A DNA stretch of 64,000 nucleotides from assembly GCF_001513975.1 (NCBI RefSeq), contig NZ_KQ947988.1, positions 580,129 to 644,128 on the forward strand. Direction: 5' to 3'. Both the position numbers and the translations under genes were made by a program. Origin of the DNA: Streptomyces curacoi. Its GTDB lineage: Bacteria; Actinomycetota; Actinomycetes; Streptomycetales; Streptomycetaceae. Positions 39,255 through 47,728 of the stretch are shown piece by piece; within the stretch, counting starts at the first letter, position 1; every line of letters begins with the position of its first letter. Below the pieces are notes generated by a model. That model was not told the DNA's origin. It made no database searches and saw only the letters and a program-made list of their open reading frames with translations.

Positions 39255-40444
39255 GCCGGGGAGAGAGCCGGCTGGGCCCCGGTGCCATTCCCGGCCCCCT
39301 CCCCGCCGCCCTGTCCACCGCCTTCCCCGCCGCCCTGTCCGCCGAGGAGATCGCCTCGGCCGTACGCTCGCGGGCTCTCCGGGCCGTCGACGTCGTCGCG
39401 GCGGCGCTCGAACGGATCGAGCGAGCCGACCCCGTGCTGTGCGCCTTCATCGAGGTGTGGGGCGAGGAGGCGCTTCGGCGGGCCGGTGAGGTGGACGCGC
39501 GGGTCGACGCGGGCGAGCGGCTGCCGTTGGCCGGGGTGCCGATCGGGGTCAAGGGCCGGCATGGGCTGCGCACAGCGGGCCCGCTGCTCGCGGCGGGGTG
39601 CGTGGCGGTGGGGGCGACGTCCGTTCCGGGGCCGGGCACCGCCTGGCAGACCTGGGGGCGCGGCCGGCACGGCCGTACCGTCAACCCCTGGCGGCACGAC
39701 CGTACGCCGGGCGGCTCCTCGGCCGGGTCCGCGGCCGCGGTGGCCGCGGGGCTGGTGCCGCTCGCGACGGGCAGCGACGGGGCGGGGTCAGTACGGATTC
39801 CGGCGGCATGGTGCGGGGTCGTCGGACTCAAGGCCGGCAACGGGCGGTTGCCGTCGACCGACCGGACCGGGCTCATGGCGCCGGGGGTGCTGGCGCGGTC
39901 CGTGGGGGACGTCTCGGCGTACTGGAGCGTGATGTCGGGGGAAGAACCCGGCTCGGGCTCGTCCCCTCCGGTCGCCGTCTGGTCTGCCGACCTCGGTTTC
40001 GACGATCCCGACCCGGACATCGTGGCGGTCGCCCATGCGGGAGCCGTACGGCTCGCGGAAGCCGGTGCCCTACGGCTTGTGCGCCCAGGCATCCCCCTTC
40101 GCCTCGAAGACCCGGCCTCCGCCTGGCTCGCCCTGCGCACGCCCGGAGCCGATCCCACGGCCGCCCACCGCATCCGGGCGGAGAACGACCGCAGACTGGA
40201 CGCCCTCTTCGCCGATGCCGAGCTGCTGCTCACGCCCACGGCACCCACCCCACCGCATGGCCACGACGGCCCCGGAGACCGCTACTCCACCGCCCTGACC
40301 TGGGCGTTCAATCTGAGCGGGCATCCGGCGATCAGCATTCCGGTGGGCTTCGGTCCCGACGGCTGCCCGGTGGGGCTCCAGCTGGTCGCCCCGCGCGGCC
40401 GGGAGGACCTGCTGCTCTGGACAGTTCGTTGCGCGCACATATAA
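39164..40444 (+). CDS. Amidase-signature hydrolase
   Basis: An amidase of up to 426 residues. The Ser-cisSer-Lys triad is visible: Lys in PIGVKGRHG, cis-Ser in GGSSAGSAAAVAAG and nucleophile Ser in SDGAGSVRIPAAW. Relatives hydrolyse aliphatic or aryl amides, or act in GatA-like transamidation; this one stands apart from gatBC, so a catabolic role is more likely. No ATG or GTG lies between the end of the previous gene and the first conserved block, so translation must begin inside it; GTG 39164 or 39176 are the candidates and the exact start is uncertain. Confidence 0.8.
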   Translation: MGARVAARRSERTAASGGGCAGAADGAFSLSRGESRLGPGAIPGPLPAALSTAFPAALSAEEIASAVRSRALRAVDVVAAALERIERADPVLCAFIEVWGEEALRRAGEVDARVDAGERLPLAGVPIGVKGRHGLRTAGPLLAAGCVAVGATSVPGPGTAWQTWGRGRHGRTVNPWRHDRTPGGSSAGSAAAVAAGLVPLATGSDGAGSVRIPAAWCGVVGLKAGNGRLPSTDRTGLMAPGVLARSVGDVSAYWSVMSGEEPGSGSSPPVAVWSADLGFDDPDPDIVAVAHAGAVRLAEAGALRLVRPGIPLRLEDPASAWLALRTPGADPTAAHRIRAENDRRLDALFADAELLLTPTAPTPPHGHDGPGDRYSTALTWAFNLSGHPAISIPVGFGPDGCPVGLQLVAPRGREDLLLWTVRCAHI

Positions 40445-40445
40445 T
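40440..40445 (+). promoter_or_regulatory. Consensus TATAAT -10 element before the FMN reductase
   Basis: A perfect TATAAT overlaps the amidase stop codon, 46 bp before the next ATG. No strong -35 is visible. Confidence 0.4.
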
Positions 40446-40491
40446 GCATACGCATGCTATTTCTTGTGCCGACCAACTGGGGGACCACCTC

Positions 40492-41076
40492 ATGACCCGC
40501 CGTTTCCTGTTCGTCCTCGGCAGCAGCCGCCGCGACGGCAACACCGAACTGCTGGCCCGCAGGGCCGCCGAGCAGCTGCCCGAGGGTGTCGAGCAGCAGT
40601 GGATCGACCTGGCCGCACATCCGCTGCCCGACTTCGAGGACCTGCGGCACGACAGCGACCATGTGCGCCCGACGGAGGGGAGCGCGGCCCTGCTGCTGGA
40701 CGCGACGCTCGCGGCGACCGATGTCGTGATCGTCTCGCCGCTGTACTGGTACTCGGTGTCCGCCCACGTCAAGCGCTACCTCGACTACTGGTCGGGCTGG
40801 CTGCGCACACCCGGAGCCGACTTCAGGGCGACCATGGCCGGGCGCACCCTGTGGGGCGTCACCGCACTCGCGCACCAGGAGCGGGAGGTCGCCGACCCGC
40901 TGGTCGGAACGCTCAACAACTCGGCCGCCTACCTGGGGATGCGCTTCGGCGGGGTGCTGCTCGGCAACGGCAGCAAGCCCGGTGACGTACTGAACGACAC
41001 CGAAGCCCTGGCCCGCGCGAAGACGTTCTTCGCACAGGAGGCGCCCCTCGCGCGCTTCCCGTACGAGACCGACTGA
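40492..41076 (+). CDS. NAD(P)H-dependent FMN reductase-like flavoprotein
   Basis: A 194-residue flavodoxin-fold oxidoreductase. The FMN phosphate loop reads VLGSSRRDGNTELLARR at the N-terminus and the second flavin contact region is VIVSPLYWYSVSAHVKRYLDYW near residue 82. It probably reduces quinones, azo compounds or free flavin. It may have its own promoter (TATAAT at 40440) although it follows the amidase closely. It converges on the ABC permease gene with 14 bp between them. Confidence 0.88.
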   Translation: MTRRFLFVLGSSRRDGNTELLARRAAEQLPEGVEQQWIDLAAHPLPDFEDLRHDSDHVRPTEGSAALLLDATLAATDVVIVSPLYWYSVSAHVKRYLDYWSGWLRTPGADFRATMAGRTLWGVTALAHQEREVADPLVGTLNNSAAYLGMRFGGVLLGNGSKPGDVLNDTEALARAKTFFAQEAPLARFPYETD

Positions 41077-41090
41077 GGTCGGCCGAGGAG

Positions 41091-42002
41091 CTAGGCGGTG
41101 ATGTCCTTCGCCGTGAACCGCGCCCATGCCGCCGAGCCGAACACCGCCGCGTAGAGGGCCTGGACGCCGAGGTTCTTGACCAGGTCGTCCCAGTAGACCG
41201 GCTCACGCATGAGGTCGGCGAAGGACAGCCAGTAGTGGGAGAAGAAGTACGGCTGGATCGCGTGGAGTTGGGGTATCTGGTCGAGGATCTGGACGGTGAT
41301 CAGCAGGCCGACGGTCGTCGCCATCGCCGCGATGCCGCTGTTGGTCAGCGTCGAGACGAACAGGCCGAGCGCCGCCACACCTGTGAGTGACGCGGCGACG
41401 ACCAGGGCGATCAGCAGGGCTCTGCCCAGCCCCTCCGCGAAGCTGATCCGGGTGCCCGAGATGGTCGTCAGATCACCGAGAGGGAAGAGCAACGCCCCGA
41501 CCGTGAGTGCCGAGACGGCCACCACGAGGGTGGCCACCAGGCAGAAGGTCATCGTGGTCGCGTACTTGGTGAGGAGCAGGCGGGTGCGGCCGGCGGGAGC
41601 GACCAGGAGATAGCGGAGGGTCCCCTGGTTCGCCTCGCCCGCTATCGCGTCGCCCGCGATGACGCCGATCGCCATCGGCAGGAAGAAGGGGAGCGTCGCA
41701 GCCAGCGCGGTGAAGACCAGGAACAGGCCGTTGTTGGTGATCTGCGAGATGAACGCCGGGCCGCCGCTCTGCGGGCCGCCCCCTCCCATCGACGCCCCGT
41801 CGCTCGTCTCGATCTTCACGGCGATCCCGACCAGGATCGGCACGGCCGCGAGTACGGCGAGCAGCGCGAGGGTGCGCCAGCGCCGGAAGGTCGTGAGCAG
41901 TTCGCTGCGGAGAAGACCGAAGGTCCACAACGGACTGGGTTCACGGATTGCCTGACGCTGCGAGATCACCTCAGTCGGTGAGACCGCCTCAGCCCGCGAC
42001 AT
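41091..42002 (-). CDS. ABC-2 type transporter permease
   Basis: A 303-residue membrane protein with six hydrophobic segments, first LALLAVLAAVPILVGIAV, then a large extracellular Gly-rich loop, and the ABC-2 segment GEANQGTLRYLLVAPAGRTRLLLTKY near residue 130. ATG 42002 overlaps the end of the ATPase gene by 14 nt, so the two subunits are coupled. Together they form an exporter. The LolA-like gene just upstream is in the same transcription unit. Confidence 0.88.
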   Translation of the reverse strand: MSRAEAVSPTEVISQRQAIREPSPLWTFGLLRSELLTTFRRWRTLALLAVLAAVPILVGIAVKIETSDGASMGGGGPQSGGPAFISQITNNGLFLVFTALAATLPFFLPMAIGVIAGDAIAGEANQGTLRYLLVAPAGRTRLLLTKYATTMTFCLVATLVVAVSALTVGALLFPLGDLTTISGTRISFAEGLGRALLIALVVAASLTGVAALGLFVSTLTNSGIAAMATTVGLLITVQILDQIPQLHAIQPYFFSHYWLSFADLMREPVYWDDLVKNLGVQALYAAVFGSAAWARFTAKDITA

Positions 42003-43107
42003 CGAACCCCTCCCCCGTGAGCGCCACGAACGCGTCCTCCAAAGAGGCTCGCTCGACACCGAAACCGCGGACGCGGACTCCGGCGTTCACCAGCGCGGCG
42101 TTGACGTCGGCCAGATCGCGGTCCGGCGGTTCGGCGGTCACCCGGTCGTCGGTGATGACGACGTCCCCCGCGCCCTGCTCCTTCAGCACCCGGGCCGCGT
42201 CTCCGGTGTCGGGCGTGGTCACGACGAGACGGCCGCGCGTCCCCGCCGCCAGCTCCCCGACCGCGCCCTGGGTGATCAGCCGGCCCTGCGCCATCACCGC
42301 CGCGTGCGTGCACACCTGCTCGATCTCGTCGAGGAGGTGGGAGGAGAGGAAGACGGTCGTACCGTCGGACGCCAACTCGCGGATCAGCGACCGTATTTCG
42401 CGCATGCCCTGTGGGTCGAGGCCATTGGTCGGCTCGTCCAGGACGAGCAGTCTGCGCGGCTGGAGCAGCGCGGCCGCGAGCCCCAGCCGCTGCTTCATGC
42501 CGAGGGAGTACGCCTTGGCCTTCTTGCCCGCGGCGGCCGTCAGGCCCACCCGGTCCAGCGCCGCCGCGACCCGGGTGCGCCGGGTGCGCGGATCGGCGGT
42601 CGGGTCGGCGGCGTCGTAGCGGATGAGGTTGTCACGGCCGGAGAGGAAGCCGTACAGCGCGGGCCCCTCGATCAGCGCGCCCACCTGTGGCAGTACGGCG
42701 CGCGCGGCCCGGGGCATGGGCTGCCCGAGCACCCGCGCGGTGCCGGAGGTGGGCTCGATGAGGCCCATCAGCATGCGGATGGTGGTGGTCTTGCCGGAGC
42801 CGTTCGGCCCGAGGAAGCCGAAGACGCTGCCCGCCGGGACGGTCAGATCGAGACCGTCGACGGCGAGCTGCCCGCCGCGGTAGCGCTTGGTGAGCGCGCG
42901 GGTGGCGATCACCGTGTCGACGCCGGCGCCGCTGCCGCCCTGGACGACAGAGGCGGTCCGATCGGCCCGGGCGACATGGTCGGCCCTGCCGGCTTGGGCG
43001 ACCGGGTCGACGTGATGGGCCTGGGCGACCGGGTCGGCCTGATCGTCCTGGGTGACCCGGTCGGCGTGATCGGCCTCGTCGGTTTCCGCGGCGGGCAGTT
43101 CCTCCAT
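41989..43107 (-). CDS. ABC transporter ATP-binding protein with repeat-coded N-terminal extension
   Basis: A 372-residue ATPase. Residues 1-60 are a His/Asp/Ala-rich extension built of 9-residue repeats, coded by four 27-nt tandem repeats (42965-43072). The ATPase domain follows: Walker A GPNGSGKTTT near residue 98, signature YSLGMKQRLGLA, Walker B LLVLDEPTNGLD and the H-loop SSHLLDE. The extension is not part of the ABC fold. It is 53 bp after the LolA-like gene and overlaps the permease gene. Confidence 0.92.
   Translation of the reverse strand: MEELPAAETDEADHADRVTQDDQADPVAQAHHVDPVAQAGRADHVARADRTASVVQGGSGAGVDTVIATRALTKRYRGGQLAVDGLDLTVPAGSVFGFLGPNGSGKTTTIRMLMGLIEPTSGTARVLGQPMPRAARAVLPQVGALIEGPALYGFLSGRDNLIRYDAADPTADPRTRRTRVAAALDRVGLTAAAGKKAKAYSLGMKQRLGLAAALLQPRRLLVLDEPTNGLDPQGMREIRSLIRELASDGTTVFLSSHLLDEIEQVCTHAAVMAQGRLITQGAVGELAAGTRGRLVVTTPDTGDAARVLKEQGAGDVVITDDRVTAEPPDRDLADVNAALVNAGVRVRGFGVERASLEDAFVALTGEGFDVAG
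42965..43072 (-). repeat. Four 27-nt tandem repeats in the ATPase N-terminal extension
   Basis: Units start at 42965, 42992, 43019 and 43046 and share a GGGCGACCGGGTCG core. They keep the reading frame. Confidence 0.8.
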
Positions 43108-43160
43108 CGGCTCCTCAGGCTCCTCGACTCATGCTGGGGTAGGGAGGTTGGGGTTGCGGG

Positions 43161-44462
43161 TCACTTCCCCGAGTCGGCCGCCTTCACGAGCGTGTCCTTG
43201 TCGACCGCACCCACGTAGACCTTGCCGTCGTCCGTGATCAGGGCGTTGATCAGGCGGGTCGAGAAGACCGTGCCCGAGCCGAACTTGCCGGTGACCTTGT
43301 CGCCCAGGGAGTCCAGGAAGCCGCCCATGTCGCCACCGACCTCGGCGCCGGAGGGGACACCCTCGCCGCCGGTGTCGAAGACGGCCACGGAGTTCCAGCC
43401 CTCGCCTATGACCTCGGGGCCGCCATGGGCCGCCTTGCCGAGCTCGTCCCCGGACTTCCGGCCGCCGAGTTCCTTGTCGAGTTCCTTGTCGAGTTCCTTG
43501 TCGAGTTCCTTGCGGAGCTCGCCCTCGGACTTCGGCGCCCGGTGCCCCTCGGCCTCGGCGGCGCCCTCCAGCTCGCCCTCCTCCGTGACCTTCGCGCCCT
43601 TGGGCGGGGTGAAGTCGAAGGTGGAGGCGGCCGGCTTGGCGAAGCTGACCTGGGTGAAGCCCGCGTCGACCACGGCCGCGCCGCCACTCGACGGGGTCAG
43701 CGTGAACTTCAGCGGGATGCCGGTCTTGGCGTCCACGGCCACCGTGATCGCGCCGACCGTGGTCCCGGACTGCTTCGGCTTGATCAGCAGCCGGTACGCG
43801 TCCCGGCCGGCGACCTGCGCGGTGCCGTCGACGGTGACGGACGTGGTGTCGTCGACCGCCTTCAGCGCCTCTTCGGCCATGTCCTTGGGCGTGGCCGGAA
43901 CCTCTTGCGTCTTCTCCTCCCCGGCCCGCTGCTCGTCGGCGGTGCCGTGGAAGACCTCGTTCGACTTGCTGTCGTAGCCCCAGACGTCCTTGCCGTTGTG
44001 GATGAGGCTGTATTCGGAGGCGTTCTCCAACAGGGAGAGCTTCTGCCTGTCCGGGCCGTCGACGGCGACGCGCAGGGTGTGCGTGCCGGACGCCAGCTCG
44101 GTGAGCTTGGCCGTGGGATCGGCGGACGATCCGTCTCCGGACCCCGACCCCATGGCGCCGGAGGTGAGGCTCGACTCCAGCCCGCCGAGGTCGGGCAGGC
44201 CAAGATCCGTGGTGATCTTGAAGGTGCCGGACAGCTGCTGTACGTCCGACTGGGCGATCTTCTCGATGAGTTGCTGCGCGGTGATCTCCGGCAGGTCCGG
44301 GTCGCCGGAGTCGGCGATCGCCGGGACGAGCCCGATGGTCGCCGCCGCGACCCCCACGACCGCGACCGGGACGATGTACCGCGCCGCCTTGCGCCGCCCG
44401 GACCGCAGGTCGTCGACCTCCCCGGCGGCGGTCGTACTGTCGTCGGATGCGTACGGTGCCAT
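43161..44462 (-). CDS. LolA/RseB-like lipoprotein-carrier-fold protein, membrane-anchored
   Basis: A 433-residue protein. A single N-terminal membrane segment (residues 28-50, YIVPVAVVGVAAATIGLVPAI) is followed by an extracellular LolA-like beta domain: LSGTFKITTDLGLP, HTLRVAVDGPDRQKLSLL, AYRLLIKPKQSGTTVG and FDFTPPKGAKV. A KELD repeat (43467-43514) comes next, then a C-terminal domain. There is no outer membrane here, so a sensor or extracytoplasmic lipid/lipoprotein-binding role is more likely. ATG 44462 has GGAGG about 12 nt upstream. It is the first gene of a unit with the ABC exporter. Confidence 0.82.
   Translation of the reverse strand: MAPYASDDSTTAAGEVDDLRSGRRKAARYIVPVAVVGVAAATIGLVPAIADSGDPDLPEITAQQLIEKIAQSDVQQLSGTFKITTDLGLPDLGGLESSLTSGAMGSGSGDGSSADPTAKLTELASGTHTLRVAVDGPDRQKLSLLENASEYSLIHNGKDVWGYDSKSNEVFHGTADEQRAGEEKTQEVPATPKDMAEEALKAVDDTTSVTVDGTAQVAGRDAYRLLIKPKQSGTTVGAITVAVDAKTGIPLKFTLTPSSGGAAVVDAGFTQVSFAKPAASTFDFTPPKGAKVTEEGELEGAAEAEGHRAPKSEGELRKELDKELDKELDKELGGRKSGDELGKAAHGGPEVIGEGWNSVAVFDTGGEGVPSGAEVGGDMGGFLDSLGDKVTGKFGSGTVFSTRLINALITDDGKVYVGAVDKDTLVKAADSGK
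43467..43514 (-). repeat. Four 12-nt repeats coding KELD units
   Basis: GAGTTCCTTGTC three times and GAGTTCCTTGCG once, consecutive. The product is a charged helical spacer. Confidence 0.8.
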
Positions 44463-44918
44463 GTGTGCCTTACCTCCGTCGTCGGCGGCGGCTGACCGTC
44501 TCGTTCGTCGCCCGCGAGTCTTTCGACCCCGCACTCGTCCACCCCTGAGCCGCCATTCTCACCCGAATCGGTGAGGAGTGGTGATTTCCGTGGTTTCCAT
44601 CTGACCAAATCCGCCAAGGAGATTCGTCAACCTTCGGAGCCAACTCCACGTACACCTGCGGTATGACACGCGGAGGCCAGGCCTCCCCCGACCCGTAGGG
44701 GTTGGGGGGAGACGACGCCGCCGGGCGTGCGCGCCGACACGTTGGCGTAGAACGAATTCGGGCCCGCCTTGCGGGCGTTGAGGAGGTCGGAACCCTTCAC
44801 GGTGCCGGTGCCCGTGCCCGTGCCCGTGCCGGCGAGGCTGTGGCCCTTGCGGTCGCCAAGGGGCAGAGCGCCCCTTCAGGGAACGATGGGACGGATGGGG
44901 AAAGCGGCGGCGGTGAGA
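44463..44918. other. 456-bp stretch with a possible gene remnant
   Basis: No complete gene. It holds a 7-bp inverted repeat GGAGGCC-a-GGCCTCC (44672-44686), a run of GTGCCC hexamers (about 44801-44832), and the coding-like minus frame described at 44627-44800. Confidence 0.5.
44627..44800 (-). pseudogene. Possible 3' remnant of an unidentified gene
   Basis: A minus-strand frame of 57 codons from GTG 44800 to TGA 44627 with strong third-position GC and a protein-like stretch (GSDLLNARKAGPNSFYANV). The frame stays open further upstream through a GT dipeptide repeat to an in-frame TGA near 44878, but no start with a ribosome-binding site is seen. I do not recognise the product. It may be the decayed end of a gene or a small gene with an unusual start. 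Confidence 0.22.
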
Positions 44919-45929
44919 CTAGCCCGCCCGATGCACCACGGCGTCGCACAGCTCCATCAACGCGGCCTTGGCATCGAGGTCCGGCAACGGAGCCAACGCG
45001 GCCCGCGCATCCTCCGCGTACCGCACCGTGTCCCGCCGCGCCTGCTCCAACGCCGGATGCACCCGCAGCGCGGCCAACGCCTCCGCATGCCGCGCGTCGT
45101 CACTCAGATCGGAGTCCAGCAGCTCGCACAACGCGATGTCCTCCGCCAGCCCGAGCCGCGCGGCCCGCTCCCGCAGCCGCAGCACCGGCAGCGTCGGAAT
45201 CCCCTCCCGGAGATCCGTCCCCGGCGTCTTCCCGGACTCATGGGAGTCACTGGCGATGTCCAGTACGTCATCCGCCAGCTGGAAGGCGACCCCGAGCCGC
45301 TCCCCGTACTGGGTCAGCACATCGACCACCGTCTCGTCGGCGCCCGACATCATCGCCCCGAACCGGCAGGACACCGCCACCAGCGACCCGGTCTTCCCGC
45401 TCAGCACATCCAGGTAGTGCTCCACGGGATCCCGCCCGTCCTGCGGCCCCGCCGTCTCCAGGATCTGCCCGGTGACCAGCCGCTCGAACGCCTCGGCCTG
45501 CACCCGCACCGCCTCAGGGCCGAGGTCGGCCAGGATGTGCGAGGCACGCGCGAAGAGGAAGTCGCCCGTCAGCACGGCGACGGAGTTCCCCCACCGTGTG
45601 TTCGCGCTCGGCACCCCGCGCCGCACGGCCGCCTCGTCCATCACGTCGTCGTGGTACAGCGTCGCCAGATGGGTCAGCTCCACCACCACGGCCGACGGCA
45701 CGACGCCCGGCGCATACGGGTCCCCGAACTGGGCGGTGAGCATCACGAGCAGTGGCCGGAACCGCTTTCCACCCGCCCGCACCAGATGCTGGGCGGCCTC
45801 GGTGATGAAGGGGACCTCACTCTTGGTGGCTTCGAGCAATCCCTCCTCGACAGCCGTCAATCCGGCCTGGACATCGGCTTCCAGAGCCTGGTCCCGCACG
45901 CTCAGCCCGAACGGCCCGACGACGGTCAC
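44919..45929 (-). CDS. Polyprenyl diphosphate synthase
   Basis: A 336-residue trans-prenyltransferase. Both Asp-rich motifs are intact: DDVMD at 94-98 with the following RRGVPS, and DDVLD at 220-224. GGKRFRP near residue 53 binds isopentenyl diphosphate. The residues before the first Asp motif are small (LATLYH), which fits a long-chain product such as the C40-C45 tail of menaquinone, but chain length is inferred. GTG 45929 has AGGAG 7 nt upstream. Proximity to two nuo loci fits a role in respiratory quinone supply. Confidence 0.9.
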   Translation of the reverse strand: MTVVGPFGLSVRDQALEADVQAGLTAVEEGLLEATKSEVPFITEAAQHLVRAGGKRFRPLLVMLTAQFGDPYAPGVVPSAVVVELTHLATLYHDDVMDEAAVRRGVPSANTRWGNSVAVLTGDFLFARASHILADLGPEAVRVQAEAFERLVTGQILETAGPQDGRDPVEHYLDVLSGKTGSLVAVSCRFGAMMSGADETVVDVLTQYGERLGVAFQLADDVLDIASDSHESGKTPGTDLREGIPTLPVLRLRERAARLGLAEDIALCELLDSDLSDDARHAEALAALRVHPALEQARRDTVRYAEDARAALAPLPDLDAKAALMELCDAVVHRAG

Positions 45930-46760
45930 GAGGGGTCTCCTGTCTGCTGGTGTCTACTGGCGGTTTACACGGTTTGTCGATAGGTCGCTGCCATCACTCA
46001 AGTCAGCGTATCCGGTCACGTTTCGATCACTGATGCCGCCCACCCGTCCACCATGGGCGGTATCGGATCACGACCGGTATGTTTTTGATCACCTGATAAG
46101 GATGGACATCTATCCATTTATAGGTCCACGCCGACCCGCACCCCGACCGGAAGTCGCCGTAGACCCGACAGCGGCCCGCTCACCCTCTCCGCGCCGCGCC
46201 GCCGCAACGATCAAGGTTGACATGGACACGCGGGCCGACGGTCACACCCGACGCGCCCCTCGACGCCACGAGAGACTCCACGCGAGACGCCCCCCGCGAG
46301 ACGCCCCGCCCGCGCACACCCGCGCGCCATCCCCGCGAGACGACTCACCACCCCCGCGAACCACAAACCACGCACTACGAACGACGAACGATCATCATGG
46401 CAACGACTCGCACCACGCGTGAGGTTCCGCCCGCATCCACCCCGCCCGAATGAAGGACGAAGAGCCACTTTTCCACAGCACTTGGGACAAACGGACTCAA
46501 CGGGCGGACCATTAACGGCGAGTTGGAGTCATTGCCCGATTTGCCGCACTTGCGGATGCCAGTGAATTGGGTCACGCACCCCCGCTCGCCCACCCAACCC
46601 GCCGCACCGGCATTCCCCCTTGCCCCGAACGCCAGTTGAAACTTGGCAACCGCAAAGGATCAAGCAACACATACGTGCCGAACCATGGTCAACAGCGTGC
46701 CCGGTGGCCATGACCCTTGTTCCGGGCATGTGCTCTCGCATACGTTCCCGCCGAGTCGGG
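45930..46760. other. Long gene-free stretch before the riboswitch
   Basis: About 830 bp without a supported gene. Features are three GATCAC repeats and an AT-rich pocket near 46030-46125, and CGCGAGACGCC-like repeats near 46260-46350. A frame at 46217-46453 lacks a ribosome-binding site and family resemblance. The stretch probably holds promoters for the polyprenyl synthase and the transglycosylase. Confidence 0.5.
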
Positions 46761-46955
46761 CGGACGCCGAATCCTGCCGCCGCCCGAGCCATCCGACGAC
46801 CGAAGCACCGCACGGCAGGAGCGGGGGAACCAGGTAAGTCGCCGAACCGGACGCCTTGATGGCGCACCGGGCCGGCTAGGGGTGAAGTCGCACCGTCGTA
46901 CGGCGGCGCGGCCGGGCATCTCCCGCCCGAACCCGACAGCTCACCTCGCAGGCGC
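46761..46955 (+). ncRNA. ydaO/yuaA-type c-di-AMP riboswitch
   Basis: The leader of the LysM transglycosylase carries the conserved blocks of this riboswitch: GCCGAATCCTGCCG (46766-46779), its pairing partner CGGCAGGAGCGGGGGAACC (46813-46831), CAGGTAAGTCGCCGAA, and GGGGTGAAGTCGCACCG (about 46879-46895), ending in CCGAACCCGACAGCT. In Streptomyces this class precedes rpf and other cell-wall hydrolase genes and switches them off when c-di-AMP is high. Boundaries are approximate. Confidence 0.9.
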
Positions 46956-46972
46956 CGGAGAGGAACAGCGCC

Positions 46973-47722
46973 ATGCCCCGAGGCAAACACCGCCGCCCCC
47001 GCACCAACCCGCTCACCCGCCGCGTCGTCGCAGCCGGCACCGGCACCGCCGCACTCGCCCTCCCGCTCCTGAGCGCGACCACCGCGAGCGCCGCACAGCC
47101 GGCCCAGGCTCCCGCCTCCGCCGCGCAGGCCGCAGCGCAGGACAAGTCCATCACGTACAAGACGGTCAAGGGCGATACGCTCTATGACATTGCGGACAAG
47201 TACGACACACCGGGCGGCTGGCGGCAGCTCTACAAGGACAACCGCAAGACCATCGGTGACGACCCGCGGCTGATCCACCCGGGCCTGGAGCTGACGGTCA
47301 GGACGACCAAGAAGGCGAGCACGCCGAGCAAGGCCTCCACGACCGCCAAGAAGTCCACCCAGTCCGTCGCCCGCGCCACCCAGGCCTCCGCCAAGACGTA
47401 CGCGAACAACCTCGACGGCTGGATCCGCGAGGCGCTGGACATCATGGCGCAGAACGGAATTCCCGGGTCGTACGACGGCATTTACCGCAACGTCATGCGT
47501 GAGTCGTCGGGCAATCCGGCCGCCATCAACAACTGGGACTCCAACGCCGCCGCGGGCACCCCGTCCAAGGGCCTCCTCCAGGTCATCGACCCGACCTTCG
47601 CGGCCTACCACGTGCCGGGGACGCTGTACGACCCCTTCGACCCGGTCGCGAACATCACGGCCGCGTGCAACTACGCGGCCGCGCGCTACGGCTCGATCGA
47701 CAACGTGAACGGCCCCTACTGA
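46973..47722 (+). CDS. Secreted LysM lytic-transglycosylase
   Basis: A 249-residue cell-wall hydrolase. A twin-Arg/basic start and signal peptide (VVAAGTGTAALALPLLSATTASA) end near residue 40. A LysM peptidoglycan-binding domain covers residues 60-110 (YKTVKGDTLYDIADKY .. HPGLELTV). A Lys/Ser/Thr linker leads to an SLT-like domain with the catalytic Glu in VMRESSGNPAAINNWD. It would cleave peptidoglycan during growth or spore germination. Expression is controlled by the c-di-AMP riboswitch in its leader. Confidence 0.93.
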   Translation: MPRGKHRRPRTNPLTRRVVAAGTGTAALALPLLSATTASAAQPAQAPASAAQAAAQDKSITYKTVKGDTLYDIADKYDTPGGWRQLYKDNRKTIGDDPRLIHPGLELTVRTTKKASTPSKASTTAKKSTQSVARATQASAKTYANNLDGWIREALDIMAQNGIPGSYDGIYRNVMRESSGNPAAINNWDSNAAAGTPSKGLLQVIDPTFAAYHVPGTLYDPFDPVANITAACNYAAARYGSIDNVNGPY

Positions 47723-47728
47723 CGGCCC

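Noticed and set aside
46217..46453. 78-codon open frame before the riboswitch
   Set aside because: It is Arg/Thr/Pro-rich, lies in repeat-containing DNA and has no ribosome-binding site or recognisable family.
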